Below are positions 8,342 through 16,040 of a stretch of DNA of 32,841 nucleotides, in pieces. Numbering within the stretch: the first letter of the stretch is position 1; the number at the start of each line of letters is the position of its first letter. The notes under the pieces were generated by a model. That model was not told where the DNA came from and did not search any database. It worked only from the letters and a program-made list of their open reading frames with translations. Both the position numbers and the translations under genes were made by a program. This DNA is from Marinilabiliales bacterium (GTDB taxonomy: Bacteria; Bacteroidota; Bacteroidia; Bacteroidales; UBA12077): NCBI GenBank assembly GCA_002869305.1, contig PKTC01000481.1, forward strand, positions 1 to 32,841, read 5' to 3'.

Positions 8342-9529
8342 ATGGAACTAAAAGATAAAATAAACCAATTAGCAGAAAAATATTATCAACAAGTGGTTGA
8401 TATTCGAAGACATTTGCACCAAAATCCAGAATTGTCTTTTCAGGAATACGAAACATCAAAATATATTACGTCATTGTTAGATTCTTGGGGAATTAAATAT
8501 AAATCAGGAATTGCCAATACAGGAATTACGTGCCTAATCGAGGGTATAAATCCAGATAAAAAAGTTATTGCGTTAAGAGCTGATATGGATGCCTTGCCTG
8601 TTGAAGAACAAAACGATCTTCCTTACAAATCCAAAAATAAAGGTGTAATGCATGCATGCGGTCATGATGCTCACACATCTTCTTTGCTAGGAACACTTCT
8701 AATTTTAAATGAATTAAAAGATCTGTTTGAGGGAGCTGTAAAGTTTATATTTCAACCAGCAGAAGAAAAATTACCTGGTGGTGCCAAACAAATGATTGAG
8801 GAAGGTATTTTGGAAAACCCAAAACCGAATTTTGTTTTAGGTCAGCATGTATATCCTGATTTAAATGCAGGAAATGTCGGTTTCAAGAAAGGTGTATATA
8901 TGGCCTCTACCGATGAAATTTACATTACAGTAAAAGGGAAAGGCGGTCATGCAGCAATGCCCGAGAAAATTACAAATACGGTTTTAATAGCTTCTCAGAT
9001 TATTCTTGCCTTACAGCAGATTCCTTTCGAATTGGCTCCTAAAGAAATACCTACGGTATTGTCCATAGGAAAAGTTATTGCAAATGGGGCTACCAATGTA
9101 ATCCCAAATGAAGTTTATCTTGAAGGAACATTCAGAACAATGAACGAAGATTGGAGAAAAACTGCCCATCAGAAAATACATGAAATTTGCAAGTCAATTG
9201 CCAAAAGTCAAAAAGCAAGTGTTGATATAAATATAAAGCATGGTTATCCTGTTTTAAATAATAATAATAAAACGACAGAACAAACAATTAAATTTGCTCA
9301 AGAATTTTTAGGAAGCAAAAATGTAATTGATCTGGATATAAGAATGACAGCAGAAGACTTTGCCTATTATTCTCAAGAATTGCCAGCCACATTTTACAGA
9401 TTAGGAACTTCTTCAGGTAACTCAAATAATAATCCGTTACACTCTCCTAATTTTAATGTTGATGAAAAAGCTCTAATAACAGGTATGGGAACTATGGCTT
9501 ATGTTTCAATTAAGTATTTAAATACTTAA
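8342..9529 (+). CDS. M20-family amidohydrolase (IAA-amino acid/hippurate hydrolase type)
   Basis: A 395-residue cytoplasmic metal-dependent amidohydrolase of the M20D type, which cleaves N-acyl or amino-acid conjugates. Visible motifs are RRHLHQNPELSFQEYETS near the N-terminus, ALRADMDALPVEE, HACGHDAHT around residues 104-112 (metal ligands), QPAEE (catalytic and metal Glu), GQHV, the dimerisation-domain motif GGHAAMPE, and a C-terminal TAEDFAYY. Length is normal and no signal peptide is present. It directly abuts the TauE-like gene, so transporter and hydrolase may handle the same compound (inference). I see no terminator in the 156 bp before the ferredoxin gene. Confidence 0.93.
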   Translation: MELKDKINQLAEKYYQQVVDIRRHLHQNPELSFQEYETSKYITSLLDSWGIKYKSGIANTGITCLIEGINPDKKVIALRADMDALPVEEQNDLPYKSKNKGVMHACGHDAHTSSLLGTLLILNELKDLFEGAVKFIFQPAEEKLPGGAKQMIEEGILENPKPNFVLGQHVYPDLNAGNVGFKKGVYMASTDEIYITVKGKGGHAAMPEKITNTVLIASQIILALQQIPFELAPKEIPTVLSIGKVIANGATNVIPNEVYLEGTFRTMNEDWRKTAHQKIHEICKSIAKSQKASVDINIKHGYPVLNNNNKTTEQTIKFAQEFLGSKNVIDLDIRMTAEDFAYYSQELPATFYRLGTSSGNSNNNPLHSPNFNVDEKALITGMGTMAYVSIKYLNT

Positions 9530-9613
9530 ACATGTTAAAAGACATTATATTTCTCTTAAACATTTAGCTTATAATCATTCTAAATTGGCGAAAAAGAATT
9601 ATTTAATAGTCTT

Positions 9614-9648
9614 TTTGTTTCTCAAATTAAATTAAGGAAATAATTTTG
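9614..9648 (+). promoter_or_regulatory. Candidate promoter of the ferredoxin gene
   Basis: TAATTTTG at 9641-9648 matches the Bacteroidota -7 element TAnnTTTG exactly. Upstream, TTTG at 9614-9617 (23-nt spacer) or TTTC at 9618-9621 (19-nt spacer) could serve as the -33 element. The predicted leader is about 30 nt before the ATG at 9686. Confidence 0.5.
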
Positions 9649-9685
9649 TGATGAATTAACATTTTTAAACTAAAAATAAATAATC

Positions 9686-9853
9686 ATGGCTTACGTAATA
9701 ACTGATGATTGCACAGCTTGTGGCACTTGTATTGACGAATGCCCAGTTGAAGCAATAGCTGAAGGTGATATCTATACAATTGATCCTGAAACTTGCACAG
9801 ACTGTGGTGCTTGTGCTGATGTTTGCCCAGTTGAGGCTATTCATCCTGAATAA
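9686..9853 (+). CDS. 2[4Fe-4S] ferredoxin, 55 residues
   Basis: A small clostridial-type ferredoxin that carries electrons between cytoplasmic redox enzymes. The 55 residues hold two CxxCxxCxxxCP motifs: C9, C12, C15, C19 with P20, and C37, C40, C43, C47 with P48. These bind two [4Fe-4S] clusters, and the two halves show the family's internal two-fold repeat, each ending in CPVEAI. The protein is strongly acidic, as expected. The start is the ATG at 9686, following an A-rich leader. It is monocistronic: its own candidate promoter lies upstream and a strong terminator 22 bp downstream. Electron partners are not encoded nearby, although low-potential ferredoxins usually serve oxidoreductases of 2-oxoacid metabolism (family knowledge). 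Confidence 0.97.
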   Translation: MAYVITDDCTACGTCIDECPVEAIAEGDIYTIDPETCTDCGACADVCPVEAIHPE

Positions 9854-9875
9854 ACCTATAGCTACAAAAAATTGC

Positions 9876-9901
9876 ACCCGCTTAATTAGGCGGGTTTTTT
9901 T
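9876..9901 (+). terminator. Rho-independent terminator of the ferredoxin gene
   Basis: The stem ACCCGC (9876-9881) with GCGGGT (9890-9895) has an 8-nt loop and is followed by an uninterrupted run of seven T (9895-9901). Confidence 0.9.
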
Positions 9902-9987
9902 ATTTCCAATACTAAGTTTAAACCTTAGAATTGTTAAATAATTATTAAATTCACCACCTGAAAAGAAACCACTTTAAACCATTTAAT

Positions 9988-10725
9988 ATGTCATTAGTTG
10001 AAGAATTTGATAAAAGAGGAAACTGGTTTTTCAAACATAGAAGTTACCTCCCAGTTGTATTGTATCCTTTGGCAACACTAATATTGATTTTAGAATTTAA
10101 ACAGGATGTTAAATTACCTGAGTTAAGTTGGTCAATTATATGTCTTGCCATTTCATTATTAGGTTTACTCATTCGTATTTTAGTAATTGGATTTACTCCC
10201 AAAGGAACATCTGGAAGAAATACAGCCAAACAGGTGGCCGAAACAGTTAACACCAAAGGTATTTACTCAGTGGTTAGACATCCTCTTTATTTAGGAAATT
10301 TTTTGATGTGGCTTGGAATTATTCTCTACGTTAATAATATTTGGTTTGCAGTAAGCACCATATTGTTGTTTTGGCTGTATTACGAGCGCATTATGTTTGC
10401 TGAAGAACAATTCTTAAAAGGAAAGTTCGGTGAACAATACCAAAAGTGGTCGATGACTGCCCCTCCTTTTTTTCCTAAACTAAAAGGTTGGCAAAAGCCC
10501 GATCTTGAATTTTCTTTAAAAAATGTATTAAAGAGAGAATATAATGGATTATTTGCCTTAGGAATTTCTTTTGCCTATTTAAATGTTCTTAAAAATTATT
10601 TAGCGACAGAGCAGTTTATGATTACAGACTTTTGGTTGTATACATTAATAATTACGTTTCTAATATTTATAATACTCAGAACATTAAAGAAAACAACACG
10701 TGTTCTTCACGTTGATGGTAGATAA
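9988..10725 (+). CDS. ICMT/PEMT-type membrane methyltransferase
   Basis: A 245-residue multi-pass membrane protein of the isoprenylcysteine carboxyl/phospholipid methyltransferase superfamily. Hydrophobic segments lie around residues 24-40, 46-67, 106-135, 188-200 and 213-232. The conserved SAM-binding signature follows the third: RHPLYLGN (residues about 97-104), then EEQFLKGKFGEQYQKW, whose Glu-rich stretch is typical of the family. Such enzymes use S-adenosylmethionine to methylate lipids or small hydrophobic acceptors; the acceptor here is unknown. The gene stands alone between the ferredoxin terminator and a convergent terminator shared with the GroES-like gene. The part after residue about 185 is longer than in many short relatives. 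Confidence 0.85.
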   Translation: MSLVEEFDKRGNWFFKHRSYLPVVLYPLATLILILEFKQDVKLPELSWSIICLAISLLGLLIRILVIGFTPKGTSGRNTAKQVAETVNTKGIYSVVRHPLYLGNFLMWLGIILYVNNIWFAVSTILLFWLYYERIMFAEEQFLKGKFGEQYQKWSMTAPPFFPKLKGWQKPDLEFSLKNVLKREYNGLFALGISFAYLNVLKNYLATEQFMITDFWLYTLIITFLIFIILRTLKKTTRVLHVDGR

Positions 10726-10733
10726 AAAAACTA

Positions 10734-10757
10734 AGGGTTTGGAAATTTCCAAACCCT
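10734..10757. terminator. Bidirectional terminator between convergent genes
   Basis: A perfect 24-bp palindrome with arms AGGGTTTGGAAA and TTTCCAAACCCT. A-rich sequence (10724-10730) lies on the left and T-rich sequence on the right, so it can end transcription from both the methyltransferase gene and the GroES-like gene. Confidence 0.85.
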
Positions 10758-10775
10758 CTTTATCTCTTTCATTTG

Positions 10776-11063
10776 TTAAATGGACTCAGTTTCAACAATC
10801 TTAGCCAAAATATCTGCATAAGGAATCAATAAAAAAGTCTTTCCTTCTATTTCAGCTTCAGTTCCCGAAAACTCTTTGTATAAAACATTGTCGCCGACAG
10901 TAACTGCGGAATTCTCAATAGAACTTATAGCTACTACTTTTGCCACCTTCTTTTTTTCTTTTACAGAATCGGGAATAATAATTCCAGAAGCCGTCTTTTG
11001 TTCTTCTTTATCCTCTGTTATATCCAATAAAACATGTTCGTTTAATGGTTGTAATTCTTTCAT
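10776..11063 (-). CDS. GroES-family co-chaperonin paralogue
   Basis: A 95-residue Cpn10 homologue. It opens LQPLNEHVLLDI, equivalent to the usual LKPLGDRVLV, followed by a mobile-loop equivalent ASGIIIPDSVKEKKK that keeps the hydrophobic I-I-I tripeptide used to dock on GroEL. It ends with the beta-barrel strands VGDNVLYKEFSGTEAEIEGKTFLLIPYADILAKI. Length is normal. No groEL lies nearby and the sequence departs from housekeeping GroES at several usually fixed positions, so it is probably a second, specialised copy (inference). It starts 24 bp downstream of the thioredoxin/glutaredoxin gene and shares its operon. Confidence 0.85.
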   Translation of the reverse strand: MKELQPLNEHVLLDITEDKEEQKTASGIIIPDSVKEKKKVAKVVAISSIENSAVTVGDNVLYKEFSGTEAEIEGKTFLLIPYADILAKIVETESI

Positions 11064-11087
11064 TTTCTAAATTTTAATTGTTTGACT

Positions 11088-11669
11088 TTATCTTATCTCT
11101 AATAACTCATCAATTTTTTTCTTATTAAAACCAACTATCATATTACCATCTATTTCAACTTGAGGAACACCCTGTTGCCCACTTTTTTTAATCATCGCTT
11201 CTGCCAATTTCTGATCTTGTGCAACGTTTATATCCCTAAAAGGTATCCTAAGCCCTTTCAAATAGTTTTTAACAGTAGTGCAATGTGGACATGTTGGAGT
11301 AGTATAAACAACTACGGTTTTATTTTTCTTTTCCTCCTTATGATTACCAGCAGAATAAAGAGTTTTTTCAAATATTGATTTAAAAAAGCCTGGTTCATGA
11401 CATCCCTTTAATACAGTGATTAATTTCCCTTTGCTAAATTGTAATAAAGTAGGTACAGTATTTATCTTATAATTTTCATGAATGTCCTTCACTGAATTAA
11501 CATCAGCAGCTAAAATATTTATCCCTGCTTTTTCGTCCGATTCCGCGATATTTTTTAGAGCACATTCGCTATTTTCAGCTTGTGATTTATACAATAATAG
11601 AAAAACATCTTTTGAAAATTTCAAATTATCCTGCAATTCCGAATGAGATTTAATATGTTCTAAATTCAC
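11088..11669 (-). CDS. Fused thioredoxin-like (degenerate) and glutaredoxin protein
   Basis: A 193-residue cytoplasmic protein without signal peptide. Residues 1-105 have a thioredoxin fold: LLLYKSQ strand, ADVNSVKDIHENYKI, and the cis-Pro motif NTVPTLLQF (P73). The active site reads AENSEC, so only the second Cys (C36) survives. Residues about 117-193 are a glutaredoxin: VVVYTTPTCPHC with C127/C130, GVPQVEI (cis-Pro P169) and GFNKKKIDELL. The glutaredoxin half should be redox-active on thiols; the thioredoxin half is more likely a binding or single-Cys module (inference). A spare C90 in LKGCHE could pair with C36. It is cotranscribed with the GroES-like gene. No reductase gene is nearby. Confidence 0.88.
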   Translation of the reverse strand: MNLEHIKSHSELQDNLKFSKDVFLLLYKSQAENSECALKNIAESDEKAGINILAADVNSVKDIHENYKINTVPTLLQFSKGKLITVLKGCHEPGFFKSIFEKTLYSAGNHKEEKKNKTVVVYTTPTCPHCTTVKNYLKGLRIPFRDINVAQDQKLAEAMIKKSGQQGVPQVEIDGNMIVGFNKKKIDELLEIR

Positions 11670-11937
11670 TGTTTTTTATTTTACGTATTTATATATCTGC
11701 ATTTTTGCATATCATAATCTATACCAAATGGATTTTTTAATAAGAAACTGCAAAATTGACAGATAAAAAATAACATATGTCAGATTATTAAATTTTATCT
11801 TAGCATTTAAACCAATTATTTATTTGAGATTCTAATATATGTTATGCTGTATAAGTTTACTTTTTCATTAAAAAAAGCAAAATTTTACAGAATTTAATTA
11901 GCAAGTAGTTAAATTATATAAATTAATAATAATCAAT

Positions 11938-14742
11938 ATGAAAAACACTATTATTACCTTACTTTTTGTTTTAACAACTATTATTTGTAATAGTCAAAAC
12001 ACTAAAAAATCTTTAAGTTCTTCAGATTATGATGATTGGAAATATATCGAAGACAAAGCAATATCAAATGATGGAAATTGGATTCTTTATGAATCAAATC
12101 CCTATCAAGGCGATGGTAAAGTCGTATTTTACAATGCAAATACAAAACAAAAAACAAAGTTTGAAAGAGCAAAGAATGCTATATTTTCACCTAATTCTGA
12201 CTTTGCTGCATTTAAAACATATCCCTACAAAGATACTTTGCGTGCATTAAAATTAGGAGATACTCCCAAAGATGAATTACCAAAAGACTCATTAGTAATC
12301 TTTATTCTGGGAGCCAAAGAAATTATAAAAATTGAAGACATTCAGTCTTTTGAAATTGCTAAAGAAGAATCATCATGGATGGCTTATTTATATAAAAAGA
12401 ATGTTCCTGTAGATACCACAAAAAAAGACGATGAAAAAGAGAAAGAAATTTTTGATGATGAGGCTCCTAAAGAATATGATTTCACCATCCTGAATCCTAT
12501 TAAAAATAAAAAGCTTGAGTTTAAGAATATTACTGAATATTCGCTCTCAGAGAATGGAAAATTAATTGGCTTTATTAAACAGCAAAACGACTCATTGCTT
12601 AAATCCACTATTTATCTTTATAATACGGAAGATGAAAGACTTGATAGTTTAAGTCCTACAGATGGATTAGTAAAAAAGCTAACAATAGATCACAAAGGAA
12701 ATCAATTAGCATATATACAAAGTCTTGATACTGTTGAGACCAAAGTTTTCAGTCTTTTCTATTACCACATAAAAGAAAAGACCGCAAAAAAGGTTGTAGA
12801 CACATTATCTAATGAAATTCCTGAAAAATGGACGGTTAGTGAAAGTGGTAGTATGTATTTTTCTAATAACGACTCTCGTTTATTTTTTGGGATAGCGTAT
12901 ATGCCTCAGCCAGAACCTGAAGATACCTTACTTGAAGAGGAAAAAGTTGTTTTAGACCTGTGGAGTTGGACGGACAGCAAACTTCAACCCCAACAATTAA
13001 GCGAATTAGATGATAATCTTAATGAATCATATACCGCTGTTTATCTTATTAAAAAGCAAAAAATAATTCAATTAGAAGATGAAACTGCTAAGCATATTGA
13101 ATTCAGTGTTAAAGGAAATGGAAATTATGCTTTAGTATACAATTACAAACCCTATGAAAAACAAACTTCCTGGGAATTTCCAGAATATTTTGATATTTAC
13201 ATATTAAATATTGAAACAGGTGAGAAAACACTTTTTAAAAAAAGGCTTAAGGCAGAAATTGGACTTTCTAGCATGGGAAATTTCATTTTTTGGTATAGCT
13301 ATAACGAAAAAGCCTGGTTCTCCTATTCATTAAAAAATAAATCCATTCAGAATTTAACTGGTTCAATCAATCTCAACTTTTTTGATGAAGAAAATGATTA
13401 CCCAATGGATGCTTATCCTTATGGAATTTCAGGTTGGATAAAAGATGACAAATATATCCTCATTAGGGATCGATACGACATTTGGAAGATTGATCCAACA
13501 ATGAAGCAGGTACCTGTGAATCTAACGAATCAATATGGAAGAAAAAATAACATCAGGTTAATAGCAGTTGATCTTAATCCTGATGAAGACTTTATTGATC
13601 CAAAAGAAGAAATCCTTCTAAGAGCATTCAACTATTCAAATAAACAGTCTGGATATTATAAAACTAACCTAAGTAGTAAATCGGATCCGAATAAAATTGT
13701 GATGGATGATTATTTATTTAGCCGCAGACCTTTAAAGGCTAAAAATGCCAACAGAATAATATGGCAAAAACAAAGTTTTAAAGAGTATTATGACATTTGG
13801 ACAAGTTCGTTAGATTTCAGCGAAATGGAAAAAATATCAGATGAAAATCCACAACAAGATAATTTCTTATGGGGAAATGTTGATTTGGTTAAATGGATTA
13901 CTCCTGATGGAACTGAAGAGGAAGGACTGCTATACAAACCTGAGAATTTTGATTCGAATAAAAAATATCCGATGATCGTCTATTTTTATCGCTTACATTC
14001 AGATGATATACATTATTATTATGTGCCAAAACCAAGTCGTTCTGTTATAAATCCAACATTTTATACAAGTAATGGATATTTCGTTTTTATGCCAAATATC
14101 CGTTATAAGGAAGGTTATCCAGGGGAAAGTGCATATAATTATGTTGTAAGTGGAACCCTAGCTTTGTTAACAGAAAGAAATTATCTGGATAAAGACAAAA
14201 TTGGAATTCAAGGCCAAAGTTGGGGTGGATATCAGGCTGGTTTCATCATAACAAGAACAGACTTATTCTCCGCTGCTTCCATTGGTGCTCCTGTTTCTAA
14301 TATGACCAGTGCATATGGAGGCATTCGATGGACATCGGGAATGAGTAGAATGTTCCAGTATGAAAAGACACAAAGCAGAATTGGTGGCACACTCTGGGAG
14401 AAACCTTTAAACTATATTGAAAATTCACCTGTTTTCTATGCGCCTAAAATAAATACACCTGTATTAATACGTCATAATGATGGAGATGGAGCTGTACCAT
14501 GGTACCAGGGAATTGAATATTTTGTTGCATTGAGACGATTAAATAAACCTGTTTGGATGCTGAATTATAATGATCAACCTCACAATGAAAAACGAAGAAG
14601 TCCAAACAATAAGGATTTGAGCAAAAGAATGATGCAATTTTTTGATCATTACTTGAAAAATGAACCCGCTCCAATATGGATGACTCAAGGAATTCCTGCA
14701 ACCAAAAAAGGAAAAACTTTGGGATATGAACTAGATAAATAA
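11938..14742 (+). CDS. Exported S9 prolyl oligopeptidase-family serine peptidase
   Basis: A 934-residue protein with signal peptide MKNTIITLLFVLTTIICNS. Residues about 30-640 form a beta-propeller-like region with repeated WD/PD40-like strands that gates the active site in this family. Residues about 680-915 are the alpha/beta-hydrolase: nucleophile motif GQSWGGY (S761), then HNDGDGAVPW (D850) and DQPHNEKR (H882), giving an intact Ser-Asp-His triad in the right order. The propeller carries a Lys/Asp/Glu-rich insertion near residues 158-185. The family cleaves peptides, often after proline; here the target is probably periplasmic peptides. It stands alone, with a 268-bp upstream region in which I could not place a confident promoter, and a hairpin terminator after it. 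Confidence 0.93.
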   Translation: MKNTIITLLFVLTTIICNSQNTKKSLSSSDYDDWKYIEDKAISNDGNWILYESNPYQGDGKVVFYNANTKQKTKFERAKNAIFSPNSDFAAFKTYPYKDTLRALKLGDTPKDELPKDSLVIFILGAKEIIKIEDIQSFEIAKEESSWMAYLYKKNVPVDTTKKDDEKEKEIFDDEAPKEYDFTILNPIKNKKLEFKNITEYSLSENGKLIGFIKQQNDSLLKSTIYLYNTEDERLDSLSPTDGLVKKLTIDHKGNQLAYIQSLDTVETKVFSLFYYHIKEKTAKKVVDTLSNEIPEKWTVSESGSMYFSNNDSRLFFGIAYMPQPEPEDTLLEEEKVVLDLWSWTDSKLQPQQLSELDDNLNESYTAVYLIKKQKIIQLEDETAKHIEFSVKGNGNYALVYNYKPYEKQTSWEFPEYFDIYILNIETGEKTLFKKRLKAEIGLSSMGNFIFWYSYNEKAWFSYSLKNKSIQNLTGSINLNFFDEENDYPMDAYPYGISGWIKDDKYILIRDRYDIWKIDPTMKQVPVNLTNQYGRKNNIRLIAVDLNPDEDFIDPKEEILLRAFNYSNKQSGYYKTNLSSKSDPNKIVMDDYLFSRRPLKAKNANRIIWQKQSFKEYYDIWTSSLDFSEMEKISDENPQQDNFLWGNVDLVKWITPDGTEEEGLLYKPENFDSNKKYPMIVYFYRLHSDDIHYYYVPKPSRSVINPTFYTSNGYFVFMPNIRYKEGYPGESAYNYVVSGTLALLTERNYLDKDKIGIQGQSWGGYQAGFIITRTDLFSAASIGAPVSNMTSAYGGIRWTSGMSRMFQYEKTQSRIGGTLWEKPLNYIENSPVFYAPKINTPVLIRHNDGDGAVPWYQGIEYFVALRRLNKPVWMLNYNDQPHNEKRRSPNNKDLSKRMMQFFDHYLKNEPAPIWMTQGIPATKKGKTLGYELDK

Positions 14743-14763
14743 ATCTTACGAAAAATAAAACAG

Positions 14764-14796
14764 AGCTGTTCTCCTTTTATGAGGTGAACAGCTTCT
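14764..14796 (+). terminator. Terminator of the S9 peptidase gene
   Basis: Arms AGCTGTTC (14764-14771) and GAACAGCT (14786-14793), with further pairing inside the loop, are followed by a T-rich stretch. The end of the convergent regulator gene (14797) directly adjoins, so it may work both ways. Confidence 0.75.
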
Positions 14797-15753
14797 TTAT
14801 TTTATCTCATATTGTCGAATAAGATTTGTAAGCTGAACTCGATTCTTTACCTCAGTTTTTAAAAATATGTTATGAATGTGATCCTTTACAGTTTGCAATG
14901 AAATGAATAAATGCCCACTAATTTCCTTATTGGTTCTACCTTTGATAATCTCTTCAATAATCTCAGTCTCGCGTTTAGATATTCCAAACCTCTCAACAAA
15001 AGATTCTTTGGCTCCTTCAGTAACATCATTCACAGGATGAGTATAGTTTCTTTTTAAGTATCTGTTTAATAAGAAAAGGGGAAATATATCTTTGGAAAAA
15101 TATAATATAGTATATCCTGCAATGTAATTAATGCTCCGTTCGCCAAAAATGAGAAAAACAACAGATAACATATACAATACCAAATTTTCAGTTGCAAATA
15201 TTTTAATAAACCGTACCTTCTGTTTATCTATTAAATTATTGCTCGAAATAAAGTAATTAATAAAAGCAATTATTAGCGTGATCAATTCGATTAAAATAAA
15301 AAATAGAAATACTCTTATATTAATTTCCATTTCTTTTACAGCAAAAAAATCTATAAAAGGAACTAAGAATCCAAATGTTAAAAAAACAATAATCAAAATA
15401 ACAAAGAACCAAATAGTAAACCGCAAGCTTAGATTCTTCTCCACAAGCTCGAATGAAATTTTAATAAACATATACCATGCAAGGATCATGAATGGAACTC
15501 CTATAAAAGGGAAAAACGAAAAAAGGTGTTTCATTAAAGCTCCTTTAACCTCTACATCCAATAAAAAATAATGAGTTGATATGGTTCCCAATAATCCATA
15601 AAAACCAAACAAAAAGATTAATATTTGATGGTAAAAATAGCTCTTAACATAAACCAGCTCATACCTGCGTTGCATTATAAAAGAGATGATGAGAGCAATG
15701 AAGCCGAAAATTATTGAAGATAGGATTGTTATAATAAGAATTTCTATTTTCAT
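14797..15753 (-). CDS. Membrane-tethered LuxR-type regulator (seven-TM + HTH)
   Basis: A 318-residue one-component regulator anchored in the inner membrane. About seven hydrophobic segments lie near residues 4-27, 42-63, 79-100, 112-134, 146-168, 186-204 and 208-226. The C-terminal ~65 residues are a LuxR/FixJ/NarL helix-turn-helix (residues about 254-318), with the typical RETEIIEEIIKGRTNKEISGHLFISLQTVKDHI. There is no receiver domain or Asp phosphorylation site, so the signal presumably enters through the membrane domain (inference). It is divergent from a multi-pass membrane protein gene. Three CCTACTTAAGTAGG-like palindromes lie between the two genes and are good candidates for its binding sites. 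The ligand is unknown. Confidence 0.87.
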   Translation of the reverse strand: MKIEILIITILSSIIFGFIALIISFIMQRRYELVYVKSYFYHQILIFLFGFYGLLGTISTHYFLLDVEVKGALMKHLFSFFPFIGVPFMILAWYMFIKISFELVEKNLSLRFTIWFFVILIIVFLTFGFLVPFIDFFAVKEMEINIRVFLFFILIELITLIIAFINYFISSNNLIDKQKVRFIKIFATENLVLYMLSVVFLIFGERSINYIAGYTILYFSKDIFPLFLLNRYLKRNYTHPVNDVTEGAKESFVERFGISKRETEIIEEIIKGRTNKEISGHLFISLQTVKDHIHNIFLKTEVKNRVQLTNLIRQYEIK

Positions 15754-15805
15754 TCCAATTTAAAATTTAAATAAAAATACACATTTATAAAGTTTAAATC
15801 CACTT

Positions 15806-15813
15806 CAAAACTA
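15806..15813 (-). promoter_or_regulatory. Candidate -7 element of the membrane LuxR-type gene
   Basis: On the minus strand this reads TAGTTTTG, an exact TAnnTTTG match, predicting a start near 15799 and a leader of about 46 nt. The palindrome at 15824-15837 falls where the -33 element should be, about 31 bp upstream of that start. Confidence 0.45.
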
Positions 15814-15823
15814 TAAACTCTAC

Positions 15824-15837
15824 CCTACCTAAGTAGG
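15824..15837. promoter_or_regulatory. Palindrome site 1 of the CCTACTTAAGTAGG family
   Basis: CCTACCTAAGTAGG departs from the perfect palindrome by one base. Each half holds TACYTAA, close to the NarL/FixJ-type half-site TACYYMT. It sits over the -33 region of the regulator gene's candidate promoter. Confidence 0.55.
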
Positions 15838-15934
15838 AAACATATGTTGAAAATTAGGATAAAATCATCAAAATAAATACCCAATATCAAATCCATAATA
15901 TTTTATTTATCTATAAATGTGATACTTAACCACA

Positions 15935-15946
15935 CTACTTAAGTAG
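15935..15946. promoter_or_regulatory. Palindrome site 2 of the CCTACTTAAGTAGG family
   Basis: CTACTTAAGTAG is a perfect 12-bp palindrome. A degenerate half-site, GATACTTAAC, lies 13 bp to its left (15921-15930), and site 3 is centred 27 bp to its right. Confidence 0.55.
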
Positions 15947-15960
15947 GATTTTTGTCTTTT

Positions 15961-15974
15961 CCTACTTAAGTATC
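15961..15974. promoter_or_regulatory. Palindrome site 3 of the CCTACTTAAGTAGG family
   Basis: CCTACTTAAGTATC has one perfect half and a second half differing in its two outer bases. It ends directly against the candidate -33 element of the plus-strand gene at 16041, centred about 44 bp upstream of its predicted start, a usual activator position. Confidence 0.5.
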
Positions 15975-16005
15975 TTTTCTTATATAATAAGACTGGCTAG
16001 TTTTA
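15975..16005 (+). promoter_or_regulatory. Candidate promoter of the multi-pass membrane protein gene
   Basis: TTTT (15975-15978), a 19-nt spacer, then TAGTTTTA (15998-16005), one base off TAnnTTTG. Both elements are imperfect, which suits an activator-dependent promoter. The predicted leader is about 30 nt. Confidence 0.35.
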
Positions 16006-16040
16006 TCCTAGAATTTGATATAAACCAAAATAAATTAATT

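Noticed and set aside
9665..9877. Minus-strand open frame over the ferredoxin gene
   Set aside because: It is the complement of the duplicated CxxCxxCxxxCP coding sequence, and the plus-strand ferredoxin explains the region fully.
15824..15974. CRISPR array or transposon ends from the repeated palindromes
   Set aside because: There are only three 12-14 bp palindromes with unequal spacing, no cas genes, no transposase and no target duplications.
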